From assembly GCA_023362775.1 (NCBI GenBank), contig JALMGJ010000002.1:37163914-37227913 (forward strand): a DNA stretch of 64,000 nt. Direction: 5' to 3'. The stretch is from Charina bottae. Taxonomy: Eukaryota; Chordata; Lepidosauria; Squamata; Charinaidae. Each line of letters begins with the position of its first letter. Positions within the stretch are counted from its first letter, which is position 1. This document shows, piece by piece, positions 55,201-64,000 of the stretch. A model generated the notes under the pieces. The model did not search any database. It saw only the letters and a program-made list of their open reading frames with translations, and was not told the DNA's origin. Position numbers and translations under genes: made by a program.

Positions 55201-58200
55201 ACCCTGACTGCTCATTGGAAGGACAGATGCTGAAGCTGAAGCTCAAATACTTTGGCCACCTAATGCGAAGAGAGGACTCACTGGAAAAGACCCTGATGCT
55301 GGGAAAGACTGAAGGCAAAAGGAGAAGGGGACGGCAGAGGATGAGATGGTTAGATAGCATCACCGATGTAATGAACATGAATTTGAGTAAACTCCGAGAG
55401 ACAGTGGAGGACAGGAAGGCCTGGCGTGCTATGGTCCATGAGGTCACGAAGAGTCGGACACGACTAAACGACTGAACAACAACAACAACATGTGTATACA
55501 TTTATATATAGATGGTGCCATGTTGATAGCTGAGAGCCTGAATTATTTGCAAGGAATGTTAGCTGAATTGTACGATGCAAAAGATCTGAAAATGCATCAT
55601 TAATGTATCAAAATCCAATTTAGGTGTGCTTGTCAGAGAAAATGGAGTGAATGATTTCAAGTTATACATTAAGTGAAGAACTATAGCCAATAGATAAATT
55701 TGTATAGCTTTGTAGAATATTTACTATAGAGGAACATGAATGGAGAAGCTTTAAGATTTGTAGATGCTGGTAGAAAGTCTGTAGGTAGCGGGTAGTTGAA
55801 AGAAGCAAAATTGGCTGTATACAAGAGTTTACTTCTATTCAGTTTGTTATATGGAAGTCAGAAATGGGTATGTCAGAAAAAACAGAAAAGCAGAATGCAG
55901 TAAGAATGGGGTACTTAAGAAATGTGTGTGATGAAACAAGAAGAATCTTAGAACAAATAGGAAGGATGAAGGAGTCAACAGTACCTGTTGTTGTTGTTGT
56001 TCAGTCATTTAGTCGTGTCCCACTCTTCGTGATCTCATGGACCATAGCACGCCAGGCCTTCCTGTCCTCCACTGTCTCCCGGAGTTTACTCAAATTCATG
56101 TTCATTACATCGGTGATGCTATCTAACCATCTCATCCTCTGCCGTCCCCTTCTCCTTTTGCCCTCAGTCTTTCCCAGCATCAGGGTCTTTTCCAGTGAGT
56201 CCTCTCTTCGCATTTTTTGTTGTTTATTCGTTCAGTCGTTTCCGACTCTTTGTGACTTCATGGACCAGCCCACGCCAGAGCTTTCTGTCGGCCGTCACCA
56301 TCCCCAGCTCCCCAATGGTTGAGTCCGTCGCCTCCAGAATACCATCCATCCATCTTGCCCTTGGTCGGCCCCTCTTCCTTTTGCCTTCCACTTTTCCTAG
56401 CATCAGCTTCTTCTCCAGGGTATCCTGTCTTCTCATTATGTGGCCAAAGTACTTCAGTTTTGCCTTTAATATCATTCCCTCAAGTGAGCAGTCTGGCTTG
56501 ATTTCCTGGAGTATGGACTGGTTTGATCTTCTTGCAGTCCAAGGCACTCTCAGAATTTTCCTCCAACACCACAGTTCAAAAGCATCTATCTTCCTTCGCT
56601 CAGCCTTCCTTATGGTCCAGCTCTCACAGCCATAGGTTACTACAGGAAATACCATTGCTTTAACTATGCAGACCTTTGTTGTCAGTGTGATGTCTCTGCT
56701 CTTAACTATTTTATCAAGATTTGCCATTGCTCTCCTCCCAAGAAGTAGACGTCTTCTGATTTCCTGGCTGCAGTCAGCATCTGCAGTAATCTTTGCGCCT
56801 AGAAATACAAAGTCTGTCACTGCCTCCACTTTTTCTCCCTCTATTTGCCAGTCATCAATCAAGCTGGTTGCCATAATCTTGGTTTTTTTGAGGTTTAACT
56901 GCAACCCAGCTTTTGCACTTTCTTCTTTCACCTTCGTCATAAAGCTCCTCAACTCCTCCTCGCTTTCAGCCATCAAAGTGGTATCATCTGCATATCTGAG
57001 ATTGTTAATGTTTCTTCCAGCGATTTTAACTCCAGCCTTGGATTCCTCAAGCCCAGCATGTCGCATGATGTGTTCTGCGTACAGGTTGAATAGGTAGGGT
57101 GAGAGTATACAACCCTGCCGTACTCCTTTCCCAATATTAAACCAGTCCGTTGTTCCGTGCTCTGTTCTTACCGTTGCTACTTGGTCGTTATACAGATTCC
57201 TTAGGAGGCAGACAAGATGACTTGGTATCCCCATACCACCAAGAACTTGCCACAATTTGTTATGATCCACACAGTCAAAGGCTTTAGAATAGTCAATAAA
57301 ACAGAAATAGATGTTTTTCTGAAATTCCCTGGCTTTCTCCATTATCCAGCGGATATTGGCAATTTGGTCTCTAGTTCCTCTGCCTTTTCTAAACCCAGCT
57401 TGTACATCTGGCAATTCTCGCTCCATGAATTGCTGGAGTCTACCTTGCAAGATCTTGAGCATTACCTTACTGGCATGTGAAATAAGTGCCACTGTTCGAT
57501 AGTTTGAACATTCTTTAGTGCTTCCCTTTTTTGGTATGGGGATATAAGTTGATTTTTTCCAATCTGATGGCCATTCTTGTGTTTTCCAAATTTGCTGGCA
57601 TATGGCATGCATCACCTCGACAGCATCATCTTGCAAGATTTTAAACAGTTCAGCTGGGATACCGTCGTCTCCTGCTGCCTTGTTATTAGCAATGCTTCTT
57701 AAGGCCCATTCAACCTCACTCTTCAGGATGTCTGGCTCTAACTCACTGACCACACCGTCAAAGCTATCTCCAATATTATTATCCTTCCTATACAGATCTT
57801 CCGTATATTCTTGCCACCTTTTCTTGATCTCTTCTGCTTCTGTTAGGTCCTTACCATCTTTGTTTTTGATCATACCCATTTTTGCCTGGAATTTACCTCC
57901 GATGTTTCTAATTTTCTGGAAGAGGTCTCTTGTCCTTCCTATTCTATTGTCTTCTTCCACTTCCGCACATTGCTTGTTTAAAAATAATTCCTTATCTCTT
58001 CTGGCTAACCTCTGGAATTTTGCATTGAATTGGGCATATCTCCCCCTATCACTGTTGCCTTTTGCTTTCCTTCTTTCTTGGGCTACTTCCAGTGTTTCAG
58101 CAGACAGCCATCTTGCCTTCTTGGTTTTCTTTTTCTTTGGGACGTTTTTTGTTGCCGCCTCCTGAACAATGTTGCGAACTTCTGTCCATAGTTCTTCTGG

Positions 58201-61200
58201 GACCCTATCTACTAAATCTAGTCCCTTAAATCTATTCTTCACCTCCACTGCATATTCCTTAGGAATATTAGTGAGCTCATATCTAACTGATCTGTGGGTC
58301 TTCCCTATTCTCTTTTTGTTGTTGTTTATTCGTTCAGTCGTTTCCGACTCTTCGTGACTTCATGGACCAGTCCACGCCAGAGCCCTCTGTCGGCCGTCAC
58401 CATCCTCAGCTCCCCAATGGTTGAGTCCGTCACCTCCAGAATACCATCCATCCATCTTGCCCTTGGTCGGCCCCTCTTCCTTTTGCCTTCCACTTTCCCT
58501 AGCATCAGCTTCTTCTCCAGGGTATCCTGTCTTCTCATTATGTGGCCAAAGTACTTCAGTTTTGCTTTTAATATCATTCCCTCAAGTGAGCAGTCTGGCT
58601 TGATTTCCTGGAGTATGGACTGGTTTGATCTTCTTGCAGTCCAAGGCACTCTCAGAATTTTCCTCCAACACCACAGTTCAAAAGCATCTATCTTCCTTCG
58701 CTCAGCCTTCCTTATGGTCCAGCTCTCGCAGCCATAGGTTACTACAGGGAATACCATTGCTTTAACTATGCGGACCTTTGTTGTCAGTGTGATGTCTCTG
58801 CTCTTAACTATTTTATCAAGATTTGCCATTGCTCTCCTCCCAAGAAGTAGACGTCTTCTGATTTCCTGACTGCAGTCAGCATCTGCAGTAATCTTTGCGC
58901 CTAGAAATACAAAGTCTGTCACTGCCTCCACTTTTTCTCCCTCTATTTGCCAGTCATCAATCAAGCTCGTTGCCATAATCTTGGTTTTTTTGAGGTTTAA
59001 CTGCAACCCAGCTTTTGCACTTTCTTCTTTCACCTTCGTCATAAGTCTCCTCAACTCCTCCTCGCTTTCAGCCATCAAAGTGGTATCATCTGCATATCTG
59101 AGATTGTTAATGTTTCTTCCAGCGATTTTAACTCCAGCCTTGGATTCCTCAAGCCCAGCATGTCGCATGATGTGTTCTGCGTACAGGTTGAATAGGTAGG
59201 GTGAGAGTATACAACCCTGCCGTACTCCTTTCCCAATCTTAAACCAGTCTGTTGTTCCGTGCTCTGTTCTTACCGTTGCTACTTGGTCGTTATACAGATT
59301 CCTCAGGAGGCAGACAAGATGACTTGGTATCCCCATACCACCAAGAACTTGCCACAATTTGTTATGATCCACACAGTCAAAGGCTTTAGAATAGTCAATA
59401 AAACAGAAATAGATGTTTTTCTGAAATTCCCTGGCTTTCTCCATTATCCAGCGGATATTGGCAATTTGGTCTCTAGTTCCTCTGCCTTTTCTAAACCCAG
59501 CTTGTACATCTGGCAATTCTCGCTCCATGAATTGCTGGAGTCTACCTTGCAAGATCTTGAGCATGACCTTACTGGCATGTGAAATAAGTGCCACTGTTCG
59601 ATAGTTTGAACATTCTTTAGTGCTTCCCTTTTTTGGTATGGGGATATAAGTTGATTTTTTCCAATCTGATGGCCATTCTTGTGTTTTCCAAATTTGCTGG
59701 CATATGGCATGCATCACCTTGACAGCATCATCTTGCAAGATTTTAAACAGTTCAGCTGGGATACCGTCGTCTCCTGCTGCCTTGTTATTGGCAATGCTTC
59801 TTAAGGCCCATTCAACCTCACTCTTCAGGATGTCTGGCTCTAACTCACTGACCACACCGTCAAAGCTATCCCCAATATTATTATCCTTCCTATACAGATC
59901 TTCCGTATATTCTTGCCACCTTTTCTTGATCTCTTCTGCTTCTGTTAGGTCCTTACCATTTTTGTTTTTGATCATACCCATTTTTGCCTGGAATTTACCT
60001 CCGATGTTTCTAATTTTCTGGAAGAGGTCTCTTGTCCTTCCTATTCTATTGTCTTCTTCCACTTCCGCACATTGCTTGTTTAAAAATAATTCCTTATCTC
60101 TTCTGGCTAACCTCTGGAATTTTGCATTTAATTGGGCATATCTCCCCCTATCACTGTTGCCTTTTGCTTTCCTTCTTTCTTGGGCTACTTCCAGTGTTTC
60201 AGCAGACAGCCATCTTGCCTTCTTGGTTTTCTTTTTCTTTGGGACGTTTTTTGTTGCCGCCTCCTGAACAATGTTGCGAACTTCTGTCCATAGTTCTTCT
60301 GGGACCCTATCTACTAAATCTAGTCCCTTAAATCTATTCTTCACCTCCACTGCATATTCCTTAGGAATATTAGTGAGCTCATATCTAACTGATCTGTGGG
60401 TCTTCCCTATTCTCTTTAGTCTGATTCTAAATTTTGCAATAAGAAGTTCATGATCTGAACTACAGTCAGCTCCAGGTCTTGTTTTTACCGACTGTATAGA
60501 TGTCCGCCACCTTTGGCTGCAAAGGATGTAGTCAATCTGATTTCGGTGTCGACCATCTGGTGAAGTCCATGTATAAAGTCGTCTTTTAGGTTGTTGGAAG
60601 AGAGTGTTTGTTATGCACAGTGAGTTGTCTTGGCAAAATTCTATCAGCCTGTGTCCTGCTTCATTTTGTTCTCCCAGACCATGCTTGCCTGTAATTCCAG
60701 GTGTCGTCTGACTACCCACCTTAGCATTCCAGTCTCCTGTAATGAAAATAACATCTCTTTTTGGTGTATTATCTAGTAGGTGCTGCAGATCCTCATAGAA
60801 CTGATCTACTTCTGCTTCTTCAGCATCTGTGGTTGGGGCGTATATTTGGATCACTGTGATGTTAAATGGCTTACCCTGAATTCGAATTGAGATCATTCTA
60901 TCGTTTTTTGGATTGTATCCAAGCACTGCTTTAGCCACTTTATTATTAATTATGAAGGCTACTCCATTTCTTCTGTGGTCCTCTTGTCCACAGTAGTAGA
61001 TCTGGTGGTCATCTGATGTGAAGTGGCCCATCCCAGTCCATTTCAGTTCACTGACACCTAAAATGTCTATATTTAATCTTGACATCTCACCAATAACCAC
61101 ATCCAATTTGCCCTGGCTCATAGATCTTACATTCCAGGTTCCTATGGTGTGTTGATCTTTAGAACATCGGATTCGTCGTTCACCACCAGCACCGTCGGCC

Positions 61201-63123
61201 GCTAGCCGTCCTTTCGGCTTTGAGCTAGCTGCGTCATCACATCTGGGGCTAGTTGAACGTATCCTCTGTTCCTCCCCAGTAGCATTTTGACCATCTTCCG
61301 ACCTGGGAGTCCCATCTTCCGATGGTATACCGACATATCTTTGGTTGTACTGATCCATTTAGTTTTCATGGCAAGAATACTGGGGTGGGTTGCCATTACC
61401 TTCCCCAGGGATCGTATTTAGTCTGACCTCTCTGCCATGACCTTCCCGTCTTGGGTGTCCCTTCACGGTTTAGCTCATGGTTTCATTGAGGTGCTCAAGC
61501 TCCAGCACCACGACAAGGTAATGATCTCCTTTGCTGGAGCTCTTGGCATTAGGTGGCCAAAGTATTTGAGCTTCAGCTTCAGCATCTGTCCTTCCAATGA
61601 GCAGTCAGGGTTGATTTCCTTTAGGATTGACTGATTTGACCTCCTTGCAGTCCAAGGGACTCTCAAGAGTCTTCTCCAGCACCACAGCTGGAAAGCATCA
61701 ATTCTTGCCATAAGTTGATTATACACATTTGCCCATCTCCAGTCTTTTTGGCTCTCCCCAAGCAGTCATTTTAAATATTGCAAGCAGTGGTTGTGAAAGG
61801 CCCAAACTCATCTGGGCCTGGAAACTCAGTTTTCTGGTATTCTCATTTATTCTGGTTAGAGATTCCTTCACAGGCTGCTTGATCCATTTGCCCATGGTTG
61901 AATGGACAACCAGTCAGCTGTTTCCTTTGTGAAACAAACTGGGCTGAAGCACACACTGAGCTCTCCCTTTTCTCTGTGATTGGTTAACACTTTGCTGAGT
62001 AGAAGACCTTCCCTTCCTTGATCTTCTCCCTCTGTAGACCATCCTCCAAAGTCCTTTGGTTGTTTTTAGCATCCTACAGATACCACAACATACCAACGGT
62101 TCTTAACCTGTTTGATTCTCTGCTTACTTTTTGAAGTTACTCTACTGCAGGGGTGGGGAACCTTTCTTCTGCCAAGGGCCATTTGGATATTTATAACATA
62201 ATTCGCGGATGGGTGGGGTGGGGTTTGCGGGCGGGAGCCAATCACGCAGAAGGGGGCGGGGTTTGCAGGCAGGAGCCAATCGCGTGGAAGGGGGCGGGGT
62301 TTGTGGGCAGGAGCCAATCACAAGCACCGGGGGTGGGGTTTGTGGGCGGGAGCCAATCATGTGGAAGGGGGCAGGCTTTGCGGGCTGGAGCTCCTAGATT
62401 TATTGAATTTAGAGTCCCGCCTGCAGCTGCCTTGGCAGGGCCAGACCAAATGATTTCACGTGCCTTATATGGCCCACGGGCCGGACGTTCCCCACCCCTG
62501 CTCTACTGTATTCCTCCTGGGTTAATATCTTCCCATCCTTCTCCTAAGCATGTTCTTTTTAAGTTCCAGCTTAGTTATCCCACTGAGCACTTAACCATTA
62601 TTGAATAATTCTGTGAAAACTTGACGCAGCAGAATAATGATTCCATAAACTATCTCCAGATAGTTGATGTGCCTGCCAAATACATAGGAACTAGTAACTG
62701 AGTTGTGTGGGTGGATATTTCCTGGATTTTAGGGGGGGGGGAAGGCAATGGGTGATTTTAAAAATACAGTGTTTTATTTCATTCCTTGTTCCCTGCAGAG
62801 AGCAGTGTTCCATCAAACCACGTCTGTTTGCAGGGTTGGGCCATTTTTCTCATCTGCTTAGCTGCCATACTGACGGTGTTCCTCCTAGCTGGTATCCCAA
62901 TTATGGTAAGTGATCCACAAACACATGACCAGGAATAATTTCTTGCTGCTGCCGTCAATGAGTTTCCACCATCACAATAACACTAATAAAAACTTTTTGT
63001 GGTTGTGTTCCCCAGCTCTGTTACCTCTTTCAATGCCGACGCTTACAGCCTCAGCAGCCATGTGCCCGATATAACCACAACATCTATGTGGCTCCAGAAG
63101 AACAAACCCTGCCACTAGAATGA
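51500..63123 (+). CDS. Small Ser/Thr-rich single-pass membrane protein, MUCL3/MUC21-like, gene 2
   Basis: Four exons, 51500-51578, 53950-54180, 62799-62905 and 63016-63123, join in phases 1, 1, 0 to give 174 residues and TGA. The ATG lies in CTACTATGG. Residues 1-27 are a signal peptide with a hydrophobic core from W13. The ectodomain (to about 117) is rich in Thr, Pro and Asn with N-glycosylation sequons NET, NTT and NST. The helix spans about 118-144 and is followed by basic CRR. The tail has two tyrosines (ARYNHNIYVAPEEQ), possible SH2-type sites, and ends in PLE. Exon sizes and all intron phases parallel the gene at 30965, and the transmembrane segment shares the pattern WA-x4-CLA-x4-VFLL-x-G. 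Predicted as a type I surface glycoprotein. Intron 2 is 8.6 kb, mostly retrotransposons. No AATAAA was found between the stop and the window end. Confidence 0.75.
52257..52286. repeat. (GAT)n microsatellite
   Basis: About ten GAT units next to a SINE. Confidence 0.9.
52283..52505 (-). mobile_element. tRNA-derived SINE (family B), reverse, full length
   Basis: From CAAGTCAGTGTTCACTCCTG to ACCAAACTGGCTCTC, with CTGGCCCAAGGTCACCCAGC. Confidence 0.8.
52785..52890 (-). mobile_element. LINE 3' tail fragment
   Basis: (TTTG/TTTA)n, CTCCATCTCCCCCGAGGGGG, ACTCTGGGCGGTTTACAA. Confidence 0.7.
53099..53454. mobile_element. TA-flanked inverted-repeat MITE
   Basis: Starts CAGGTAGTCCTTGACTTACG; the far end is degraded (GACTACTTG). 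Confidence 0.7.
54547..54872 (+). mobile_element. tRNA-derived SINE (family A), forward
   Basis: Perfect 10-bp target duplications TAAGACAAGG (54537-54546 and 54873-54882) that split a reverse-transcriptase codon run. Confidence 0.9.
54964..55489 (+). mobile_element. BovB (RTE) 3' end, second subfamily
   Basis: Encodes an open BovB ORF2 C-terminus: [53 protein letters not shown], then the tail GTCGGACACGACTAAACGAC and (AAC)n. Subfamily 2 differs from the 56215-61545 copies (for example RRGRQRMRWLD against [10 protein letters not shown]) and resembles ruminant BovB more closely. Confidence 0.9.
56215..58316 (-). mobile_element. BovB copy 1, 5'-truncated
   Basis: The ORF2 frame is open from the junction near 58316 to the stop at 56224. 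It holds the reverse transcriptase (FIDYSKAFD, RYADDTTLMAE) and C-terminal region but no endonuclease. It differs from copy 2 at about 10 of 674 aligned residues. Its truncated 5' edge abuts the 3' tail of copy 2 directly. Confidence 0.93.
58316..61545 (-). mobile_element. BovB copy 2, essentially full length
   Basis: A 5' region containing GGCAACCCACCCCAGTATTC (familiar from bovine BovB), a complete ORF2 and the tail CGAATAAACAACAACAA. Its 5' end meets the right-hand target duplication near 61541-61550. Confidence 0.93.
58326..61358 (-). CDS. BovB (RTE) ORF2: AP-type endonuclease and reverse transcriptase
   Basis: An uninterrupted frame of 1010 residues starts at ATG 61358. The endonuclease is at about residues 71-310: TIGTWNVRSM (71-80), GDWNAKVG (208-215), and SDHELL (301-306) with the catalytic His. 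The reverse transcriptase is at about 480-800: FIDYSKAFD (653-661), GVRQGCILSP (711-720) and the YADD box (755-758). A basic C-terminal region follows ([23 protein letters not shown]). The protein nicks target DNA and copies the element RNA at the nick. All motifs I can check are present, so it may be active. It lies antisense within intron 2 of the membrane-protein gene at 51500. Confidence 0.93.
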   Translation of the reverse strand: MDQYNQRYVGIPSEDGTPRSEDGQNATGEEQRIRSTSPRCDDAASSKPKGRLAADGAGGERRIRCSKDQHTIGTWNVRSMSQGKLDVVIGEMSRLNIDILGVSELKWTGMGHFTSDDHQIYYCGQEDHRRNGVAFIINNKVAKAVLGYNPKNDRMISIRIQGKPFNITVIQIYAPTTDAEEAEVDQFYEDLQHLLDNTPKRDVIFITGDWNAKVGSQTTPGITGKHGLGEQNEAGHRLIEFCQDNSLCITNTLFQQPKRRLYTWTSPDGRHRNQIDYILCSQRWRTSIQSVKTRPGADCSSDHELLIAKFRIRLKRIGKTHRSVRYELTNIPKEYAVEVKNRFKGLDLVDRVPEELWTEVRNIVQEAATKNVPKKKKTKKARWLSAETLEVAQERRKAKGNSDRGRYAQLNAKFQRLARRDKELFLNKQCAEVEEDNRIGRTRDLFQKIRNIGGKFQAKMGMIKNKNGKDLTEAEEIKKRWQEYTEDLYRKDNNIGDSFDGVVSELEPDILKSEVEWALRSIANNKAAGDDGIPAELFKILQDDAVKVMHAICQQIWKTQEWPSDWKKSTYIPIPKKGSTKECSNYRTVALISHASKVMLKILQGRLQQFMERELPDVQAGFRKGRGTRDQIANIRWIMEKAREFQKNIYFCFIDYSKAFDCVDHNKLWQVLGGMGIPSHLVCLLRNLYNDQVATVRTEHGTTDWFKIGKGVRQGCILSPYLFNLYAEHIMRHAGLEESKAGVKIAGRNINNLRYADDTTLMAESEEELRRLMTKVKEESAKAGLQLNLKKTKIMATSLIDDWQIEGEKVEAVTDFVFLGAKITADADCSQEIRRRLLLGRRAMANLDKIVKSRDITLTTKVRIVKAMVFPVVTYGCESWTIRKAERRKIDAFELWCWRKILRVPWTARRSNQSILQEIKPDCSLEGMILKAKLKYFGHIMRRQDTLEKKLMLGKVEGKRKRGRPRARWMDGILEVTDSTIGELRMVTADRGLWRGLVHEVTKSRKRLNE
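62148..62500. mobile_element. hAT-like element with an internal minisatellite
   Basis: Termini CAGGGGTGGGGAACC and GTTCCCCACCCCTG, with perfect 8-bp target duplications CTCTACTG (62140-62147 and 62501-62508). Inside are about five units of some 38 bp with GCGGGCGGGAGCCAATCA (62219-62385). It lies about 300 bp before exon 3 of mucin-like gene 2. Confidence 0.9.
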
Positions 63124-64000
63124 AAAGAGATGAGGAAGAACCTTGGAGACCCAACTCCAAGGTCTCTAGTGCTCCTGCTGTTTTCTGACATTTGTTTTTA
63201 ATTCATGGTTTGCAAGGCAACCACAACAGAGATTGAGGCTCAAGAAAGTAGACATATCGAAAACATGTTCTTGGAGAAAGCTGGGGTAGAGATGTCTTCA
63301 AGCACTTGGCACTTCAGCTGTTGATGGGACCCATCAAGAACCAATCCCCACCTAAGTTGTTCTCCTTGTATTTAGTCTAAGGGAACCTCCAGAGGAACCC
63401 ATCATGTTGTACCTACAGCTCAACTGAAGCAAACAAACAAAAAATATTCCAGAGGATGCCTCCCCTTTTTTTCTTCTTGAGGATGGAATCAGGAGATCAT
63501 GCCTACCTTGCTGAGAAGTTGAGGAGGGGGTGGGGAAGAAGAAGGAACCTTATATTTTAGGAGATCAAAGGATTAACATTATAGGGCAGATGGAGAAGGA
63601 AGCATCTGCTGGATTTCTGCCCCAAATGCAACTATTAATGGGGTAGGAATTTAGTGTTAAAAGGCCCAACATTATTATTTCATACTCTAAGGGAGTACGA
63701 CTGGTGGACGGTTAATCCTGTTCTTTTGCACTGTAGAATTGGTGTTAATTAGACTTACCCAAAAAAGGATGTGGTGCTTTACAAGGCATCTGGATCATCA
63801 GCGATATATTTTGACCCTAATAAGTCCAGTGAAAGAACTGTTCCCTCTGTTAGAGGGATTTCACATCATTCTACCTCAAAGGCCAGCAGACTAAGCCTGA
63901 TACCAGTGTCCAAAGGCAAATCTACATTACCGTTTCCTGTTTCCAGGAAATCTAGAGAACTATCTGGTAGGGTGGGGTGGAGTGGGACTATTTAAAAAAA
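63124..64000 (+). other. Probable 3' UTR and downstream flank of mucin-like gene 2
   Basis: After the TGA at 63121-63123 there is no recognisable gene, repeat or canonical AATAAA to the window edge. The transcript end is presumably further on, or uses a variant signal. Confidence 0.4.

Larger units (their letters stand above)
54520..55980 (+). pseudogene. Decayed non-LTR reverse transcriptase, split by a SINE and a BovB
   Basis: Reading across the SINE at 54547-54872, the frame gives KGVRQGCMVSFLLFNVLMDK. After the BovB piece (54964-55489), DGAMLIAESLNYLQGMLAEL and then LLYGSQKWVCQKK follow, the order of a reverse-transcriptase palm and C-terminal region. Stops and frameshifts are present. 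It resembles R4/Dong-type elements more than BovB; the clade is uncertain. Confidence 0.5.
55985..61712 (-). mobile_element. Older subfamily-2 BovB fragment, split by two younger BovB copies
   Basis: The left part, 55985-56214, encodes MRREDSLEKTLMLGKTEG to the end. The right part, 61551-61712, encodes [19 protein letters not shown] up to YFGHLM. Joined, they match the copy at 54964 without a gap. The 5.3 kb between them is the double insertion. Confidence 0.85.

Noticed and set aside
57602..60331. Hydrophobic + strand frames of up to 187 residues
   Set aside because: They are antisense shadows of the BovB ORF2.

Overview
The window is nuclear DNA from a vertebrate, most likely a squamate reptile. 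I infer this from the repeats: an intact BovB (RTE) retrotransposon, tRNA-derived SINEs, CR1/L2-type LINE ends, one of which carries a (TATTC)n tail like that described for the snake element Snake1, and many short hAT-like and TA-flanked inverted-repeat elements. Snake or another toxicoferan is my guess; the species cannot be read from the sequence. Genes are split by phase-consistent GT-AG introns, so most long open frames are chance or transposon frames.

Positions 1-27,010 hold the 3' part of a valyl-tRNA synthetase gene on the + strand. Twenty-four exons join in frame to 883 residues plus a stop, with editing-domain, KMSKS, anticodon-binding and C-terminal coiled-coil regions. The first part of the gene, including the HIGH motif, lies before the window. 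The neighbours point to VARS2, the mitochondrial enzyme. Its introns are packed with repeats.

Positions 30,637-38,151 and 51,413-63,123 hold two genes that I assembled exon by exon. Both encode small single-pass membrane proteins (172 and 174 residues). Both have a signal-peptide exon, a Ser/Thr-rich ectodomain exon, a transmembrane exon and a cytoplasmic-tail exon, with the same intron phases (1, 1, 0) and a shared transmembrane motif. They look like tandem paralogues. In mammals VARS2 is followed by SFTA2, MUCL3 and MUC21/MUC22 in the MHC class I region, so these are good candidates for the squamate counterparts of that mucin-like cluster. I regard them as the most interesting biology here.

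Between them, 43,314-43,757 encodes an unrecognised, very basic 147-residue protein in one exon. Upstream is an octamer, a CRE-like site and CCAAT boxes, an arrangement seen in histone and testis-expressed promoters. It may be a sperm or chromatin protein.

The rest is mobile DNA. The second intron of the second membrane-protein gene contains a layered stack: a decayed reverse transcriptase, an older BovB, and a head-to-tail pair of young BovB copies enclosed by one target-site duplication. One copy has an intact 1010-residue frame. Elsewhere there is a Penelope-like GIY-YIG fragment, an L1-like insertion with a 19-bp target duplication, LTR fragments, and two hAT-like elements whose interiors have expanded into minisatellites. 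No rRNA gene, functional tRNA gene or CRISPR array was seen.
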